DNA of 64,000 bases from assembly GCA_023079485.1 (NCBI GenBank), contig CM041092.1, positions 12,847,127 through 12,911,126 of the forward strand. Direction: 5' to 3'. Under the pieces are notes generated by a model that ran no database searches, was not told the origin of the DNA, and was given only the letters and a program-made list of their open reading frames with translations. A program made the position numbers and the translations under genes. Positions 40,301 through 54,281 of this stretch are shown piece by piece (the stretch's first letter is position 1; the number at the start of each line of letters is the position of its first letter). The DNA is from Archilochus colubris (taxonomy: Eukaryota > Chordata > Aves > Apodiformes > Trochilidae).

Positions 40301-42040
40301 GTGATTGCCATTCTCCCTAGCCCATGCCTGGCTAGCACACGTGGCACTCTGGAAGTACAGGTGACAACCAAGGCCATAACTGCTCCTCTGCTCTGCTGGT
40401 GTGACAGCCATGGAAAGAAAACAGGAAGCCACCTTGTATTGAATATAAACCTGCCACTCACCTGATGTAATAACAATTACACCAAATTCAAGAGCCAGGA
40501 GATGTATAAAATATTCATTATTTGTTCCTTGTTAGCTAGTAAACCTTTCTGGACCTTTCTGGTTAGATTAGCTTAGCTTTCAGGACAGGCAAACTGACAG
40601 CCACTTTGGGATCTATTTAAAACATACTGGTGCAAAACTTGTGGTGGGATAAATTCACACAACTCTGCTGGTTTCAGTGGAGCTGTTGCAATTTGTATCA
40701 ACTGAGTTTCTAGCCCATTAAAATTTGTGACTTGCTTCTAACATACACGCAAGTGGAACCATTTCTGTATTTTAATGGGAAATAAATCTCACAGATGATA
40801 TGGTCTTATAGACCCATAGTAAATGTCCAAAACACATTGACCTTCTTGTATCTCTGGTCCTTCCTTTTGCACATCTTCTGCTTCTGCCCTTCCTGAGTGC
40901 AGGAATAGGAGTTTTCTGCCAGCCCACAGGGAGCTCAGCCAGGCCCTGCCCTGGGGAAGACAGAAGGTTCTCGTCTCAAGTTCTCCTGTATCATATGAAG
41001 GTCAATCCCTACGATAAGTGATTAAAATATAATTTTAACAAAATGGTGCAGATTAAGCACAAACTGAAAGCTACCTGAAAATAATATACTCATCAAGCCT
41101 GCAGTACCATTGGTTGGCCAATATATACCACAGAGCAACAGCAATGCTGTCCTGATAGGTTTCTTCATTATTGATCAAATACAAATTTTATTTTTTATCT
41201 GAACCACATTTTTTATCCCAGCCTACCCAGGCTGTGATGAAACCCAGCTATACCAAGAGGATCCCAGTGTTATTCATCCAGTGATGTTGCTATCTGGCTC
41301 CTTGTCCACTGGCCTCAGCTCCTGGCTAGAGCTGGGCAGGAGGACAGAGGGGATGCTGTGAAGGAGCTATACTTAGCTCAAGGATGATTCTTCAGGAATG
41401 GATGTCATTTGGCACAAATTAAGAGCATCTTTCAGGGGCACTTCCCCTCAACTAGGGACAGAATGTGGTTGAAACCTCGGATCTACAGTCAGCTGTCTGT
41501 CTGCCCCTATTCCCAGAGTGGCAAACTTGGCATAAATAAGAATCACACTTCCTAGCGCAGAGTGGTTCAGTTCTCTCCGAGGAACCAGCATGCTGCTAAA
41601 GGGCCAAAGCTCACCAGGCAAAAGAAAATGGACACACCTGCTGCACACGCCTTACATTGGGCTTTAAACACAGCCAGACCTCTAATGGAAGGTTCTGGCC
41701 AAATCCCCTTGACTCAAGTGGCAGGCTGTCCATCTGTGGTAACTAAATAATTTAGAGTTGCCGCAGTGTGGAGATACCATCCTGGTCTTATTAACAGATG
41801 ACAGCAATTTCAGGCAAGTCTCCCTTCCCCTCAGTTAGGCTCCCATTAATCAAGCCCTCCACAATTAATCACTACTTTTCCCACCAACATTGCCTTGGCA
41901 CTTAAAAATCCAGTAAGTATTATGAACAGCAGACACAATGTTAGCTGACCAAACAGTGTCAGCCTGCGACTCATCACATCCTCTTAATTCCAAGAAAAGC
42001 AGTCATGTCCTCAAAGCCCACATGCTTTACTGAATTTCTG

Positions 42041-42066
42041 AAAAAAAAAAGAAAAAAAAAAAAAAA
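42041..42066. repeat. Poly-A tract with one G interruption
   Basis: A10, G, A15; no flanking duplication noticed. Confidence 0.85.
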
Positions 42067-45000
42067 GTCCTCTTTCAGAATGAATGTCAAGTGCTATCCC
42101 CACTGGGCAGGAGTTACTCAAGCACATATGCCCAGACTCACTGCCAGTGCTCATGTGAGTGACTGCCTGCCAAGAGCTACACAAAGTTCACATCTGACAT
42201 GCAGAAGCTTCCCTAGGATGTCCTCTGCCTGACAGATCCCTGCTCTTTAGCCCTCAATATTATTATCATTAGAAAAGGAGAGCAGCAAAACCTCAGAATT
42301 TGTGATTTTACTTAAATAACACAGGAGATTGAACAAAGACTAATTTTTAGACTAGAGAGTCACTGGTTCATAGCTGACAGCCTGGAAATCCATCCTCTAA
42401 CTGCAGGGTGGAAGAACTTCTAATGCCTGGGTTACAAAAAAACCTGGTGAGTTTAAGATGGCATGATGAATGCACACAATAAATAGCAGCAAATAAAACA
42501 GCTGCAACATAATCTAACATAATGTATTTTACACTTTGCTTTTCAGGGGACCTATTTATTCAATAGATAATTTACATTGCATGCTCTTTGATACCCTGGA
42601 TAGAGACTAACTTAAAGGAAGGCACAAATGCCATTGTAAAGATAGAAAATTGTGAAAGACATATGAGATGAGAATACTTCTGTGTCACACTCTACAGATT
42701 TTTTTTTATCATAATGAAAAAAATTAGTAGTCTTTTTGTTCTTAACCTATTTTAGTAGCCAAACTGCTGAGCCTCCCCCCCTCCTCCCCAGCCCTTTTCT
42801 AAGAAGGCAACATTAAAAGAAAATCCAAAGCAAAGTAAGACTTGAGAAACAGGCAGAGGGGACACTGTTCCACACTACTGAAAATGATCTGTCCAAGGAG
42901 AGCCTGATTAGCACTTTGCAGTTAGGTCATCCACCTTGGGGGATTACTTGGTTTCAGCCTCTTGCTTCCCAAGGAGTTAAACACTTTCCATATTAGCTAT
43001 AACGAGTACACGATGTAAATGTTCCTTGGATTGCATGACACAAGTAGCCCAGGCACACTCCTGTTTAACCTACCAGAATACTCCTTTTGCCTCTTCCCCT
43101 TCCAGACCCACGATTCCTGGATTTCTTCCTGCAGCATGACAGCTTAACAAGCACAGGGATCACCCTCATCCATCCTCGCCTGCAATGAGATGATTTAGCA
43201 CAGGTCCAGTTCCTCAACATGCACGCTGGCACATGACACAACACAGTCACCACAATGTCACCTCTTCCAGCAATGTGTTAAAAGGACATCCCAGCTGCAC
43301 TGTGAGATGGGTTTGACCCTGACAGTGCAGCTCTGGGCAGCTCAGAGGAGATCCTGCAGCAGATCCTGCAGGTGCCAGTGCCTGGCTGAGCAGAGTTTGT
43401 TGGCACCAAGCAGCACAGCTGGGTCACTTCCAGAGCCTTGCCAAATTCTGCCTGCCAAGTAACCAGAGGGGCTTGAGTTTGGGTGATGACTGTTTTGTTA
43501 TTACAAATTTGCATCACTGCATCAGTCTTGGTTGCTGTTGGTTTTAGACAAGTTCCCCTCTTGGATTTGGCCATCAATATTGGTTCTATTTACACCATTC
43601 AAGGCAAAACTCAGTAGGAGCTCTGTAAGATTAAAAACAGAGCAACACCATAAAACCAAAAAAATAGTGCTGTAGGTCTGTTTTTTTCCCAGAGGCTTTT
43701 ATATACACAGTTTCAGCTGAAACAAACATGCATCTGATACCCATAAAATACCAGGTAAGGAACAATTTTTTCATTCCAGACTTTAGATCTGAAAGTCCAA
43801 GATGAAACATTCAGTCAAAGGGGATGGAACTTTGACACAGCTGATCCTACAACATGAGCACACAGTATTTTGTAGGGTTCAAAGCTGTATCAAATCTGTT
43901 TCCAGAAACTTCTGAGACATCCATGAAGTTATATGGGAAACGTGTGCTTCAGAAAAACATACCCCTGGCTTGTTCTTCTCCGTTTCTTCAGTGCAAGTAA
44001 TTTTGCACCTGCATCAGGGGAACAGTAAATGTGTGCCAGCCAAACTCCATGTTCAGTACATGGCACCACTCTTGTTTTTTCCCAACTCATTGCATGAACA
44101 GAAAAAAAGATGTGGCTACCACATGTCTCTAGAAGGAAAATGTACCTTTTTTAATCCATTTATTGTGAGGTATCAGCCCAGATTTTACTTCAATACTCAC
44201 TGAAAGAAATTGCAAATATGTAGAAAATCCCATCACTCTCATTCTTATTCTGTTCTTAGACTGAAACGTTTGCTTTTTCATGGCTCTACACATCCAGTTC
44301 AGCTGATGGGAAGTTAGAATACAATTTGAAAGAAATGATTTTACAGTCTAGTTTGCAACTGCTAAAACATGCCTTTAGTTGGCAACAAAAGATTATGCTC
44401 GAGCCAGGAAAGTAAGAAAAAACTTTTGCCTTCACCTGTTCCATAGGTATAAAACCAACATATATAGATATTAAGCTTTCATCTACCGTCTTGCAACTAT
44501 GCTATAGCCATCTTCACATACAAGTGAACACTATTAAGATTTGGAATTTGTCCCTGCAAAAAACATACCTGGCTTTATAACCCCCATAAAGTGATGGATT
44601 CAGTCTTATCAAGTGCTGCCGTACTTAATTAAGACTTCATCAATAATAGGTTTCTCATTCCTGGCTTGACTTTTTCACTTTTTTTACTACTCTATCTTAG
44701 ATTCAGTGGAAAAATGTGGGAACAGAAGAAGAAGTGTTAGGGGATGAATGCAAGTTTCCAAATTGGTAAAAAGATTATATATAAAAATAAGCTTTGGGAT
44801 CACTAGCTTTTATTTTCCTATGGCAACCTTCTACCCATCACAGGCATATAATGAATGTCTGAGCATTAAGGATTTATATGTGCTGCCTTAGATGAGCATA
44901 ATTCTCAACTATTATTAATGAGGAACTATAAAACACACTTCAAGATTTATGCCTAAATTACACGAAGTTTCCAGAAACCATAAATAGTCTGTGGGTATCT

Positions 45001-46114
45001 ACAGAGAATTATGTAACACACTTTTGTAACACAGTCACCAAGGCAGCGCAACTCATCCCATATGAGAAGATCTTAGCAAACTTTCTGTAGAGTATTCCTT
45101 AACCCTGCTCCAATTTCTGAAATATTTATAGAGGCCTCCAGTCTAATCAGGAAATGAAGAAAAATAAATTGATTTTTTTTTTCCCCAAAACCAGCATTAT
45201 TATTTCCAACATGCCTCAACCCTAAATTTCCATCTCCTCTCAGATACAGATCCTATATTTCATTCTATGGTAATTAATTTGCTGATTAAGAATTAATATA
45301 GCTGTACAATAGTAAAGGGGATTATAGCTTTACTTCTACATTTGTTAAATCCCTTCTATAGCTACAGTGGAGTAATTCACTAATTTTCGCTTCTGGATAT
45401 TTCACTCCCAGTTTTTGAATCATAAATTATGGCTTCAGTCTCAGCTCAGTCACATCAATATTGACAGTTAAATTTGTGGTAACAGAACTCTGCAAAATTC
45501 CATTTTCTCTGGCTGGCAATAAGTAGTAGCATGGAGTTTTTGGACCAGCATGGCATTGAACTGTCACACATTGCTTAGTGGAAACTGAAGAGAAAACCAT
45601 CACACCCAGTTCTCAATCTCTCTAAATCAGGGGCTGCTCCACTGAAATATCTGGGGCTGTGCAGTAAACACCTCCAGTCTGAGGATCAGTGTGGGTTAGG
45701 GAACTGAATCAGAAGCTTTTGTCTGGTTTGTGTGTGTGTTACCTGCACTGCACAGAATGTGGCTGCACACAAGGAAGTGCTGACAAAAATGGCAACTTGT
45801 GGATGCACTGAGCAGATGGAGTTTTACTGTAGTTTACATAGCCATGAAGATGCTACTCAGGAGCAGCCAAGTATTGGTGCTCATGCTGTCAGCACTGCAA
45901 AGCTTAGCCCTTTTAAAGGGATAACCTAGAAATTAGATGCAATTGGTTACAGAAGTCTACTGTGATTCTTATGCAGTATACAGCTTTGTAAATAACATTA
46001 AGACTCAGAAAATTTCAGGAACTTGGGGATTATTTTCCTTGGTTTTGCCTAGGCTTTTCTTCTGCATTCCAAATCCATCACCCTTGCAAAGGTTATTAAA
46101 ATATTTTGCTTTGT

Positions 46115-46131
46115 AAAAAAAAAAAAAAAAA
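46115..46131. repeat. Poly-A tract (A17)
   Basis: Simple A run in gene-free DNA. Confidence 0.85.
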
Positions 46132-49100
46132 GTTCTTTTTCATCTCATAAAACCCAATAGACGCCTCTGCTCCTGCTCCATGGCAGGTGATTAAAACACA
46201 TCTATAAATTCATCAGCAGAACTGGCAATATGGGGAGCATGAAGAAGACGTTTCTAAAAGTCAGCATGCAGTCTCTCTGCACAGCAGCACTCAAGAGAAA
46301 CATTGATGTGCCTGAGCTAGGTCAGCATCAGTACAAGCAGCTAATGCTGCCAGATTAGTTATTTCTCAAGTCATAATATGTCACCACAGATGTATATGAA
46401 ATTCCCTGCAATTTTCAGGAACAGGAAACAAAAACTTCTAAGTGCTCAATGGGAATAGCAGCATCTTCAAATTGACAGACAAATTAAGATCAAAAGTGAA
46501 GCAGGTGCTATAGACTGCAAGCAAGAAACATGCCTTTCAAAAATTAATGCTACAGGGAAAATGCAAAAGCTATTGTTAATTTTTTTGTGTGTGGCAAAAC
46601 AAGAAGTTTTTAATGACAGTGCCTATTTTTTCCTTCAGTCAAAGGCATTTTTCACTGCAAAAACTAAACCTAATGAAAAAAAGTTTACACTGCTGTAGTC
46701 TCTGGCTGGTAAGTACTGTAGGAGCATGTAGGTAGTGTAAATGAAAGTGGAAGCAGCAAGTGAGAGCTTAAAAAGTTCACATATCTTGTTTGAGCTGGAA
46801 GGAGCTTACAAGATGAGTCAGCAGAGGCAATTAGAGTAGCAGAGCAAGGGGAAATGAAAAGGAATCAAGAAACAACAAAATTCCTACTGGAAAACCATTT
46901 CAGGAAGTGTTAGAAAGGAAGTGACCAGAGGTCAGCAGATCTGCACTAAACCACTAGACAGGTACTTGAGAAAAGTTGTTGGGATACTGCACATGCTCTC
47001 TTAATGTTTCCTATGCAAGAACTGCTGGAACCTGGGATAGGGCTCACAGTGTTTTATGGCTTTTATTAGTCATCCCAATGAGCTCTGCTGTTGTGCAAGA
47101 CATCTACAGCAGAAGCAGCCAGGCCACACACGAAGGAGGACACAGCTTCACCTGTTAATCACTCACATTGAAAGCAGCTGTTAACACCTTGACTACATTA
47201 ACACAGTAGTGCTCCTGCAGACCCAAGCAGCTAGAGACTCCAAGTAACCAGATCAGTACTGGAAATGGACCCAACTTCCAGATGCTGGCAGTTCAGCCAC
47301 AGACAAAAAATAACTAACCAAGTGTTCTCTAGGAAGCATGCTTTGGGGGCAATTCTGTTTTCAAAACTTGGGCCCTATACACTTTATTACTGCCATATAA
47401 AGGAAGCTCTTTGTTGTGTATATTATGCAGCAGTGTCATTATAACACACACTGCACAAGGACTAAGTACCACAAATGGTTCCTGCAGTAGGAGTACAGAC
47501 AGACAAAGGTGAAGGGAAATAAGCATCCAGCTGGGTTGGCTTTGTTTTCTAAAGAGTATATGGGACATGAGTTGAGCACATTCTTTCTGAAGACTGGAGA
47601 CCAGAATACACCATGGCAAACATGGTCTGACAGAGGAGATTGAAAGCTCCCAACTGCAAAGACATTTCAATGTTCATTTCTGGCTATGAAGAGTTCAGCT
47701 TGTCCAAAAAAATCCCTTTTTTTCCAGATGGGAAAGACAGTCTGATTTCTAGCCAAATTTTAGTAATTTTCTCCACTTAACAGATTTGGCAGTTTGAGCA
47801 GCTTGAATATACTCACTTCACTAAACAAATCGATGTATTGTCAGTGAAAAAGCTGCTCAGCAAAACATCCATAAGCCATTTTCCAGCTCCTTTACATTCA
47901 TCTAACATACCAATTCCTAGAGAATTGAAACATTAGTTTTCTGTTCTTAAGGCTAGTTTTGATAGCAGCCAAATTCAGCTTCTCTCTACTCTTCCTGAAA
48001 GTGTTCTACTTATTTTGAGATCTTAATTATGTCTTACTATATCAGCATCCCCCTGCTTACTGGTGCATTCTGCCTTTCTGTTATATACATCTCCAGCTGA
48101 GATGAATTAAATCAAGGAGGAACTGGTGCATGCATGGATGGCAGGTTGTCTACAACTCAGTAATTTTTATATTAATGTAATCACAAACACTACATGAAGA
48201 TTTTAATGAAATCCAGTGGATAACAGTTGCAGGATATGACCCACATGCTTGACTCAGTGTCTGCAGCCTGCTAGGAACTGCATTTCCACAGAGTGGAGAT
48301 ACCTGCAGTTGTTTAAATGATGCCCATAAGGGCTGTTGCTCTGGAATGGATTCTCTGCATTTGTTCCTTTAATGAAAGCTGCCTGTGATTCAGTCATGAT
48401 GACTTGATTCATGCATTTTAATTCACTCCCACCCAAGTCACACTTTGTCACAGTGGTTGTTTCACAACTGCTATGGCCACAGGCAAAATAACAGCAGTAT
48501 GCTTGGTTTCCAGCATCACCTCTCCCAGTGCCACCAGCTTTCCCTGTAGGGCAAAAAGCTCCACAGCTTCACTGTCAGCTCTCTCACTATCTTATCTCTG
48601 AGGTTCTGGAAACCACTTTAATGTGAAAAGGGGTGGTAAGAGTGCTCTACTGTAATAAAAAAGTGCTGTTTTCTCAAGGACTGATACATGTGGCAATACC
48701 ACAGGGCACATTCTTTACTCCCATGCCATCTTAGGTGGAGATTTCTCTTGGAAGCCGCCTTTGAGCTTCTTCCTGTAAACTGCAAGAGGAGCCAGATACC
48801 CATAGCAACTGATTCAGAAATTACTTTAAATCAGATGATTTCTGCAGTTTGTTTGTCATCAAGAAAACTGTCTAGCTCCCAGTCTTGCTCTATTTCTCAG
48901 TTTTACAGTTTTGAACATTAAACAAGCTGAAGGCATCTCCATGACAAGAAAACACAACTCTATGGATCAGTACTAGGTGGTCCTTGGCTCCTGTAGTATT
49001 TTCCACTAAAGGTACACTAAGATACATATATACATACATTTACAGAAAAACTACATTACAACAATAATTTTCTTTTCACTTATCTAGAAAATTCAGGATA

Positions 49101-51375
49101 ATATAACTTAAATAAACCAGTCAAGGAAGTATCTCCTTAAATTATATTGTATATAAATTTAAACTAGCAACTCATTTTGGTAATTTTCTACTCATGCATC
49201 ATCCTTTAATCACTTTGCCAGCCATTCATTTTTTAATACAGTATCCATTTATATGAGTTCATTATTTTGTTCACACCTTCACTTCTACAGTTTCTTGGCA
49301 CAGACTTCTTATGTGTCTCCTTGCAATTCCCTTTTCTTAATATTTTCTGTTACTTCTACATTAAAAAAATTGAACTTTGTCTCACCTGGGCAGTGCAAGA
49401 GAAGCCAGTTGCTACTAAAAGTTTTCTGAATTCCTCAGAGTTTAAGCTTCAGAGCTGGAGGAGGCTCGGAGAATTTCACTGACATTATTTAACTGCTTTT
49501 CCATATTGTGACTATGTAGAGGTAGAGGTGTTCGAAGCCCTTGGCAAGAATCTCTCTCTAAAAGGTCTTAAAAGTAGCCAGCCCTACCTTACTACCACCA
49601 AGTTCAAAGAAGGCTAAATCACACACAGAATTGACAGATATATGGAGAATTCTTAGAAAATCCAGCTGTAAGAGTAAAGCAAAGTGCACAACTGCAAAAC
49701 CCATTAGCATCACTGGGGCTTTACAACTTGAGAATGTTAAATAACACCACTAGCTGCAGGCACCTCAATGAAAAGCAGCAGTAAGGAGTGGTAAGAGGCA
49801 AGCAGATTTCTTTAAACAAAATTAAATGAACTGCCACTTGTTGTAAGTCTCAAAGAAGGCCTCTGTTTCCCCTCTGCATTCTTTATGCAGTAGCCTCTCC
49901 TTAAACCACATAAAAGTAGTAGGCCAAGTTCTCTCTGAGAACATCTGATGAAGTTTAGACTTGTCTGAAGGAGTAAGATGATGATGAATTGAGCTCACGG
50001 GCTTTACAAAACAGGAACTCCATTCCAGTCCAGAACCACAACATCACTCAAACAAATAACCTCTCTCTTGGTCTGTTATATTGGATTTATATTGGAAGAA
50101 GTCAAACAAAATTTAGCCTGAAGCTTTGAAAGCCCCCTGCCTAAAAGTAAGGTCTCCTTTTATGTTACAGATCAGGAGATTTTGTCAAACTCTTTCACAA
50201 AGGTCACAAGAACAATAATTTCATGCCCTACAGCCAGAAAGCACCTCAAAAGGTATCTCGAGACTTCCAGGACACAGTCCTCGAAAAAGTGATAGGTCAT
50301 GGTCCAGAAAAAACACCCATGACACATTACTTCAGCAGAAACCCAGACATCTTCTATATATGGCTTTGGCAGCCAGTATATCAACTTCATGTCACCACGT
50401 GATTCAAAGGAAAAACAGAACTCAGTAATGCTTTGAGCAAACACAGGCATGAGAGTTAAGACTGTGGCAGATGGAAAAGGGACAAAACCAGGGTAGAGAG
50501 GACACTCAGCACATCTGTGACTGAGAAGATACGTAACAGTGTATGTTTCCTGTAAGAATTACAGTAGACATGAGTGGAGTCAGCAGGGAGGGCTACTGGA
50601 ACGGTTGCAAGAGAAACTCAGAAAACAGGAAAAGTTTGAGAACTGTCATACTGGGGATCACATAAAAGCTCCAAGGTGAGGCTACAGTGAAAAGTTTACT
50701 GCCCGTGCACTAGAGACCCTTAATCTGTAAGGATGTGCAAAGCTTGGTTCTGCCAGATGAAGTCTTCCTGGGCTAATCTGGAACAGGAGAATAATTTCCT
50801 CTGGCAACTTCTGACAGTTTCTGCAACAAATGCCAGACATAAGTTCTTAGACCTTGCCTTCTTTGACATAAAAGCTGACATATGTCAACATGTATTTTAA
50901 ATAAAACAAAAAAGACACCAAAGCACACAGAAACCCTCCGCTGAACATGTTCATCCCACTTATGAGAGAACAAACAACTTGAGACTGACATCTTACATAC
51001 TGCCACTACAATGGTGATTGCAGCATAAGAATTCACACAGTTCAAGAACTTAAAAAACCCCAAAACAACCAAACCCTAGAAACACTCTCCAGGATTTATG
51101 TAACAGCATGATACAGGCTGCCCTGTCTTTTAAACATCTTTGGGTTGTTCTGTAAGAAGAATGACAATTCGAAGACCACAGTTTATATTATAATGGTCCC
51201 CAAAGTCTGTCATACTTTACCATTTCCATTTTCCACTGTAAGGAAGGCAGAGCAAAACAGCAGAACTTTCAGATCAGCATCTGGTAAGTTTCCTTCCTCA
51301 GTGGTCTTGTGATTTGAGATGCACACAGAACAGAGCACTTTTGAAGCAAGTCTTCAATATTTTAAGAGAGAATTC

Positions 51376-51381
51376 TTTATT
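51376..51381 (-). terminator. TMEM177: Poly(A) signal AATAAA of TMEM177
   Basis: TTTATT on the + strand gives AATAAA on the minus strand, about 150 bases after the TMEM177 stop codon. It is followed on the minus strand by a G/T-rich stretch (GTGCTCTGTTCTGTGTGC, about 51315-51335) that fits a downstream cleavage element. Cleavage is expected near 51355-51365, giving a 3' UTR of only about 170 bases. Confidence 0.7.
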
Positions 51382-51529
51382 CACAGAATGTGCAATAACT
51401 CCTTTCGAACTATATACAAAAATAAACCAAAATTCTAATGAAGATACACAGAGAGGAAAAAAAAAAGCAGCACAGCAGTGTTTCAAGAGAATACATAATT
51501 CACAAGTTTAAAGTTCAAGCACTCGCTTT

Positions 51530-52465
51530 CTAGGCCTGGAGCTCTCTTAAAATATTAACAATCAAATCTCTGCGGTAAGTGTATGGGGTATACTTTATTC
51601 TGAACCAGTGTCTTGGGAAAAGGTTACCACTTGGGGCATACATTTTCGTCCCTTGTTTGCCCATCAGACCACGAAGAATCCTGTTGCGAGACAAGATTTT
51701 ATCATAAAATTCAACCCCACCTCTGGCATAGTCTTTGGAAACAGTGGCTGCCTTCCTGTCAGCCTTGCAGTCTAGATGGTAGGTCATAGCATCATAAGAA
51801 ATATAATAGCACAGCAGTCCACCAGCAGCAGTAACAAGGTTACAGATGCCACGAAGTAACAAGGGGCCGGAGGATAACCTCAGAAATAGCTTTATGCCTC
51901 TGCCACACAGAACTGTACCAGCTAAGCAAGTTGGAGCTACAACTGCACTTGATAAAGGGCTGCTGTTCTGTAAATACACAACTTCCCTGGCAATGGCAAA
52001 CTTCTGAGCTTCAAGTGAAAATGTCAGAGCTTCTTTCAAAGCAACACCTTCGTTGCTCTCCCAGTCTACTTCCTTGCCATTGATCACAACAACATGGTTA
52101 ACTATTCCTTTTTTATCCTCAGCTGTGCTATCAAAATTAGGTGGGATACCCACCCAAGACCCTGCAGGCAGCCAGGGGATTCCAGCACTCACAGGGTGGA
52201 AGCCAGAAGCCGCGAAGGCTTGAAAGGACTTTTTGGACTTCACACCAACATCTTGTAGGACATCCTGAAAGACACCACAGAGCCTCTCTGAAAGCTCAGC
52301 AGGCTGTCCCTCTGACCAGCACTCGTGTAACAGTTTGAATGTCTGCTCAGGAAACACATGATACGAAAGGTTGGCACCAAACAGTCCCATGCACGACACG
52401 GCCAACAAAGTGATCTTGTGCTTCTTCACCCACACAGGTGCCTTCCGCAGAAGCTGCACTGCCAT
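51530..52465 (-). CDS. TMEM177: TMEM177, transmembrane protein 177 (complete, single coding exon)
   Basis: The protein is 311 residues, the same length as human TMEM177, and aligns with it throughout from memory. The best-conserved blocks are QKFAIAREVVYL (residues 154-165) and the C-terminal half around GGVEFYDKIL, the APSGN..PRHWFRIK stretch and the PYTYRRD motif (about 249-300). Hydrophobic segments lie near residues 18-38, 171-195 and 201-224. There is no obvious cleavable presequence; the N-terminus is basic (RK...KKHK) before the first segment. Known family role: an inner mitochondrial membrane protein that associates with COX20 and stabilises newly made COX2 during complex IV assembly. 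The start is secure: ATG has A at -3 and G at +4, and an in-frame TAG lies 12 bases upstream. The coding region is uninterrupted, as in mammals. Housekeeping-type expression from a CpG-island promoter is inferred. Confidence 0.97.
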   Translation of the reverse strand: MAVQLLRKAPVWVKKHKITLLAVSCMGLFGANLSYHVFPEQTFKLLHECWSEGQPAELSERLCGVFQDVLQDVGVKSKKSFQAFAASGFHPVSAGIPWLPAGSWVGIPPNFDSTAEDKKGIVNHVVVINGKEVDWESNEGVALKEALTFSLEAQKFAIAREVVYLQNSSPLSSAVVAPTCLAGTVLCGRGIKLFLRLSSGPLLLRGICNLVTAAGGLLCYYISYDAMTYHLDCKADRKAATVSKDYARGGVEFYDKILSRNRILRGLMGKQGTKMYAPSGNLFPRHWFRIKYTPYTYRRDLIVNILRELQA

Positions 52466-52481
52466 AGTGAAATGCTAACCT
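52466..52481 (-). other. TMEM177: TMEM177 5' UTR remnant and splice acceptor of the coding exon
   Basis: Read on the minus strand, an ACAG|GT acceptor precedes the ATG by 14 bases; the AG falls on 52481-52480. The upstream tract is only moderately pyrimidine-rich (it contains TTTTGTGTT), so the acceptor is plausible rather than strong. In mammals TMEM177 likewise has the whole coding region in its last exon behind a non-coding first exon. This acceptor is what links the coding exon to the CpG island about 3.4 kb upstream. Confidence 0.6.
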
Positions 52482-53063
52482 GTTTGTAACACAAAATCAG
52501 GAATTAAAGTGTGCATAAATGGGTCTCATGCTTATAGCGTTTAAAAAATCAAAGCAAAAAATATGAGAAGAAGCAGAGCACACAAACCAAAGAAACATCT
52601 CCTCTTTTATATTAATGAATCACAAAACACCTTTACAGACAAAGTGACAGTCATTATTATGGGGCCTTAGAACACAAGACGATTGATACAAAGAACTAAC
52701 TTCTCTCTCGCCTCCAGTAAATCAATTTACCACAATAAAGACAATAATAAAGCCACTATGCTTTCTCCTTCACCCACCAATCAATACACATTCTGTATTT
52801 AACCAACACACTTGAAGTCCATGCTGCACAATCCTGCTCTTGTGCTCTACTACAGAGATGGACTAGAGATACTAAGGCCAGAAAGAGCCAATTATGAGAT
52901 TAATCTACACCAACCTCCTCTACTTTTAATCAGTAACTTCAATACTCAATTTAGTAACTTCAGATCAGCTACGACTTCCTAAATAGGAACACTTTTATTG
53001 GAAAATTTCAGGAGACAGAATTTTCCTTTAGAATTTGTTCTAATGGATATTCAACCTCACTAT

Positions 53064-53143
53064 TAAAAAAACTCAACAAAACAACAGCAAACCACAAAAA
53101 AAACCCAAAAAAACCCACAACCCCAACCAAACACCAATCCAAA
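53064..53143. repeat. A/C-rich low-complexity tract in TMEM177 intron
   Basis: About 80 bases nearly devoid of G and T on the + strand. Confidence 0.85.
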
Positions 53144-54247
53144 ACCCCTATGAGAACAGTATGTGTTTTTTTCTATTTTTTTCATATTTTGCCTTCCAGG
53201 CAGTGGTTCTAGCTTACTCAGCAAAAAGACATTTTCAGAAAGCAGTATGCTTTCAGGGGCTACTTTTAAAAAATGGTCTCTGAGATAATTTATGTGACAA
53301 ATAAGATGTACAATCCAGAGCAGAAACTGGAAGAGAAATTGTTTCAGGGCAGACAACTATGCTGTGACTCTTTGAATAAGCAGATAAACTTAAAAACTTT
53401 CAAAACCGACAACTCCTTCAGTTCAAGAGTCCTGCTTCCCTCGGGGAGTGTCAGTTCCTTTTATGGCCCAAGCTGTATGATGTGCTCTGCCCAGAGAAGC
53501 TCCAGTTTCTTACATTACAGAACTCTCCCCTGAAATGATATTATAAAAATGTAGAAGTGAATTAGGCACCTACATCCAGCTCACATCACTGAAAATTAGA
53601 TGCACTTGCATCTTGCAGTGTCTTTTCTCTCATGACTTTTAACGCATGTGCTTCAGAGAATCCTGCTGCAGCTGTTGAAGACATTACTATTTCCAGCTGT
53701 CCTTACAGGAAGCCAAGGTGGCAGAAGGAAACTGGGCTTTGATACAACAACCAAAGTCTTAGTGTTGAGTGCCATCAAAGGTGGGTTTCAGCTATGTGGC
53801 TGGGCTTTGTATGACAGCTGCTGAAACAGCCATATGCTTCCCTCTTCCCCTCACACTGAACAAGAACCACCACAGAGGGGTACAGTGGACAACTGGGGGC
53901 TGTAACATCATAAAACAGCACTGCCTGACATACCAGGATACACCCGTCATGATTAACAGCAAATGAGTATTAACCACAGGGAAACAAAAGGGGATTAAAT
54001 TAAAGGCAGTGTTTTAATGTATTATCACTATTTCCTATGAAGCTCTTTCAGACTGTAAATTCACCAGGGGAAGAATAATCTTGTTTAATGTTTATACTGC
54101 ACTGAACACATACCGAGTGCTTAATAAAAACAATGATGCATGTAAGTATACAATAATTTCATATGTATTTCTTAGTGTAGTCAGTGGTGGCATTCTTACA
54201 TGCTGATGAAGACTGGAGGTGGTATCTGTTTGACAAAATTATTTCAG

Positions 54248-54281
54248 AAAAAACCCCAAACAAACAAACAAACAAAAAAAC
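54248..54281. repeat. (CAAA)n-type tract in TMEM177 intron
   Basis: Repeated CAAA/AAAC units in an A-rich run. Confidence 0.85.

Larger units (their letters stand above)
24956..51350. other. Gene-free interval between TMEM177 and the large CpG island
   Basis: About 26 kb without a recognisable exon, RNA gene or well-preserved transposon on either strand. The longest open frames are about 100 codons, which is expected by chance at this base composition. Modestly GC-richer patches lie near 28.68-29.31, 31.38-31.76, 32.55-32.80, 41.2-41.4 and 43.07-43.46 kb. They are CpG-poor and carry no recognised promoter elements; they may be distal enhancers or decayed repeats. Only short poly-A tracts and one tandem duplication are listed separately. 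Confidence 0.55.
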
